From the NCBI GenBank assembly GCA_041477815.1, contig JBGOUV010000342.1:1-7655 (forward strand): a DNA stretch of 7,655 nt, written 5' to 3'. Under the pieces are notes generated by a model. That model saw only the letters and a list, made by a program, of their open reading frames with translations. It was not told the origin of the DNA and did no database searches. Both the position numbers and the translations under genes were made by a program. Positions within the stretch are counted from its first letter, which is position 1. Each line of letters opens with the position of its first letter. Source of the DNA: JBGOUV01 sp041477815. GTDB lineage: Bacteria > Acidobacteriota > Terriglobia > Bryobacterales > JACQDG01. Positions 7,101 through 7,655 of the stretch are shown piece after piece.

Positions 7101-7308
7101 CCAGGTAGCGCACCTCATACTTGCCGTCGTTGGCGCTGTTCACGGAGTGAGAGGCGCCCGTGGCCGGATGGAGGATGGTAACGGCAGCGCCCGCGACCAC
7201 GGCGCCGGTGGGATCGGTGACCGTCCCGAGGATGGCGGTGTCCAAAGTCTGGGCGGCCAGAGTGGAACCGGCCAGAAGCAGTACGCAGAAAAGTTTGCTC
7301 AATCTCAT
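4150..7308 (-). CDS. Oar-like TonB-dependent outer-membrane receptor with carboxypeptidase-regulatory-like domain
   Basis: This 1052-residue outer-membrane transporter/receptor is powered by TonB-ExbBD; the ligand is unknown. A signal peptide is clear (MRLSKLFCVLLLAGSTLAAQ, likely cut near A19). Residues about 24-108 form a carboxypeptidase-regulatory-like beta-sandwich (AILGTVTDPTGAVVAGAAV at its start, GKYEVRYLVPGEYTVEV in the middle). VVETIEVQS (110-118) resembles a TonB box. The plug follows, with IPLNGRNFLQLAALTPGVV (142-160), INGITAVNNRHNF (186-198) and YSAEYGGNAGANINMQLRSGT (218 onward). The barrel runs from about residue 245 to the last residue, and ends QFGLKYSW with the terminal aromatic expected for outer-membrane assembly. 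Length is typical of the acidobacterial Oar-like family. The only cysteines of the mature protein are C857 and C859 (GACGCQ), in a probable loop before DDRRHRLVAGYVWDLP. Start: AAGGGGA (7319-7313) lies 4 nt before the ATG. It is the first gene of the minus-strand set and divergent from the kinase. The family is certain; the transported substrate cannot be inferred. Confidence 0.96.
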   Translation of the reverse strand: MRLSKLFCVLLLAGSTLAAQTLDTAILGTVTDPTGAVVAGAAVTILHPATGASHSVNSANDGKYEVRYLVPGEYTVEVRSAGFRSERRTGVTLQIGQQARLDFSLQVGDVVETIEVQSSGPLLQTENATLGQVVAHERIVAIPLNGRNFLQLAALTPGVVVREESNGERTRVMANGVRDIWLQVNINGITAVNNRHNFVNFYPSIDAIQEFKVQSGNYSAEYGGNAGANINMQLRSGTNRLHGTLFEFLRNNQLDARGYFRPQPLPKDILRRNQFGTVVSGPVVKDKTFFMASYEGMRAQKESAGTSIVFTDAMRRGDFSGVSGAVTDPLDGGRAFPGNMIPTSRLNPVSMNLINTYTPRPNVAGAVNYAGVLRDDVIIDQGLGRIDHSFGAKDQVFFHYIYSRRDFPAVDLNPAFVYDHSTFPNSSLGFQHVHTFSPTLLNEARFGFHRGNISRLSPRTNTDFRIEQLGIQGLRVGGPDGRALRNDEQGFPVISIDGYLGMGDGRASSNLDNSRTEQFVDNFSWIRGSHSLKTGLDLRYLRDDATTNNWPFGNMAFTRDIASNSAASYMLGFPRTALTPEGVPISKPRQWRWGVYVQDDWKATSKLTLNLGLRYDLVGLPKEVNAVSRTLRFDLDPRGPVLWPEAGQQADLWINEYNYVSPRVGLAYRFNNKTVVRAGYGIFYTAAQFDNVNILQLNPPVAGSLTVINPATNPVATIQNPTPRALVPANPVFNVVTLPQDRKRRNAYVQNWNLQVSREITANDVLEAGWVGSKGTFVDTSLNNFNSPEPGPGDIQARRPYPAYARIRMMVADGNTIYHSMQTQYQHRFSRGLSFTAAYTWSHLIDDNSQTVNRGACGCQTARSRGRFERADSIDDRRHRLVAGYVWDLPWGKTLGAAPRYVLAGWQFGGVVTLSSGTPFNVSQSGDSQNVENFGWARPHVVPGQKPILDNRIPTRWFNTDAFSRSTFEYGNAPRDPVVGPGVHVFDLSILKNFKIPFAEAHDLQFRAEFFNAFNVPQFANPGASLGTGTFGVVTGTQLDNRQIQFGLKYSW

Positions 7309-7317
7309 GATTTCCCC

Positions 7318-7344
7318 TTGTTCTCCCTGGCGTGATTCTATAAT
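7318..7344 (+). promoter_or_regulatory. Candidate sigma-70 promoter for the kinase gene
   Basis: TATAAT (7339-7344) is a perfect -10 box in otherwise GC-rich DNA. TTGTTC (7318-7323) is a weak -35 with a 15-nt spacer. Transcription would start near 7351 and give a leader of about 46 nt. The -35 candidate lies over the receptor's ribosome-binding region on the other strand. The -10 is convincing; the -35 is not. Confidence 0.5.
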
Positions 7345-7364
7345 AGCGCGCGGCGTTTGCGCAA
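7337..7364 (-). promoter_or_regulatory. Candidate promoter for the receptor gene, overlapping the kinase -10
   Basis: Read on the minus strand, TTGCGC (7364-7359) and TATAGA (7342-7337) are separated by 16 nt. Each is only a partial consensus match. The -35 candidate is half of an 8-bp palindrome TTGCGCAA (7357-7364), which could also be part of an operator. Support is mainly positional: some promoter is needed in this 88-bp divergent gap. Confidence 0.3.
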
Positions 7365-7370
7365 GGGTTT

Positions 7371-7400
7371 ATGAGGTATCCTGGAACACAACCATTGTGA
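7371..7400 (+). CDS. Possible 9-codon leader peptide overlapping the kinase start
   Basis: ATG at 7371 opens the short frame MRYPGTQPL, ending at TGA (7398-7400). That stop overlaps the kinase GTG start in the four bases GTGA. AAGGG (7363-7367) lies 3 nt before the ATG and is a slightly close but usable ribosome site, whereas the kinase GTG has none of its own. The arrangement suggests translational coupling: ribosomes finishing the leader could restart at the kinase. A frame this short can also occur by chance, and no composition signal can support it. Confidence 0.3.
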   Translation: MRYPGTQPL

Positions 7401-7655
7401 CCGGCCAAACCTTGGGCCACTACCGTATTGAATCGAAGCTCGGCGAGGGTGGCATGGGGGCCGTGTGGAAAGCCCGCGATCTTCGCCTGGATCGATTTGT
7501 TGCGTTGAAGACGCTGCCTGCTGAAAAGCTGGCCGACGAGGAACGGCGGCGGCGTTTCGTGCAGGAGGCTAAGGCTGCTTCTGCGCTCAATCATCCGAAC
7601 ATCGTGCATATTTACGACATCGCGGATGCGGACGCTGTGCCGTTCATCGCGATGG
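7397..7655 (+). CDS. Ser/Thr protein kinase (Hanks/PknB type), N-terminal part only
   Basis: The first 86 residues of a bacterial eukaryotic-like Ser/Thr kinase are present, covering most of the N-lobe; the rest lies beyond the window. Visible ATP-binding elements are the glycine-rich loop G16-E-G-G-M-G21 followed by A-V-W, the VALK lysine K38, the alpha-C glutamate E57 in RFVQEAKAASAL, and HPNIVHIYD (66-74). All N-lobe residues needed for nucleotide binding are intact, so it looks like an active kinase rather than a pseudokinase, though the HRD and DFG motifs cannot be seen. Acidobacterial kinases of this type are often fused C-terminally to TPR, WD40 or beta-propeller sensor parts, which cannot be checked here. 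GTG at 7397 is chosen because the kinase fold begins a few residues later (LGHYRIESKLGEGG) and no in-frame ATG lies between it and the promoter. About 27 of its 86 codons end in A or T, roughly three times the fraction in the first part of the dehydrogenase. It is divergent from the receptor. Confidence 0.93.
   Translation, partial: MTGQTLGHYRIESKLGEGGMGAVWKARDLRLDRFVALKTLPAEKLADEERRRRFVQEAKAASALNHPNIVHIYDIADADAVPFIAM

Noticed and set aside
4090..7335. A 1081-codon plus-strand open frame across the whole receptor gene
   Set aside because: It is the antisense shadow of a high-GC gene. Its translation is a low-complexity string rich in Gly, Ala, Val, Glu and Asp with no domain, whereas the minus strand gives an unmistakable TonB-dependent receptor.
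1..7655. CRISPR array, tRNA/rRNA, insertion sequence, integrase, toxin-antitoxin or defence genes
   Set aside because: I saw no spaced direct repeats, RNA gene signatures, transposase motifs or paired small genes in the window.

Overview
The window is high-GC bacterial DNA that looks like an Acidobacteriota chromosome, most likely of the Solibacteres/Bryobacterales type. This is inferred from the gene families, without any database search. The signs are a large Oar-like TonB-dependent receptor with an N-terminal carboxypeptidase-regulatory-like domain and the 'PLNGRNFLQLAALTPG' signature, a neighbouring DUF1549/DUF1553 plus DUF1501 pair, and a protein kinase beginning GEGGMGAVWKARDLRLDR. The DUF pair is also common in Planctomycetota and Verrucomicrobiota, so the phylum call rests mainly on the receptor and kinase.

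Layout. Four genes lie head to tail on the minus strand. In transcription order (right to left) they are the TonB-dependent outer-membrane receptor (7308-4150), a secreted DUF1549/DUF1553 protein with a CxxCH motif (3965-2076), a Tat-exported DUF1501 protein (1996-593), and a D-2-hydroxyacid dehydrogenase cut by the window start (569 to <1). The gaps between them are 184, 79 and 23 bp. The first two gaps hold imperfect inverted repeats with 15-17 bp arms, which resemble dispersed intergenic REP-like elements. On the plus strand, a Ser/Thr protein kinase starts at 7397 and runs off the right end. It is divergent from the receptor across an 88-bp region that holds a perfect TATAAT box and a 9-codon upstream reading frame whose stop overlaps the kinase start.

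How the genes may work together (inference). The receptor would bring a ligand across the outer membrane. The two exported proteins of unknown function would act on that ligand or a precursor in the periplasm or at the surface. The dehydrogenase would reduce or oxidise a 2-keto/2-hydroxy acid in the cytoplasm. No substrate can be read from the sequence. The kinase may be an unrelated divergent neighbour.

There is no gene-free stretch over 300 bp. I saw no tRNA, rRNA, CRISPR array, insertion sequence or integrase. Every other long open frame is an antisense or frame-shifted shadow created by the extreme third-position GC of the real genes.
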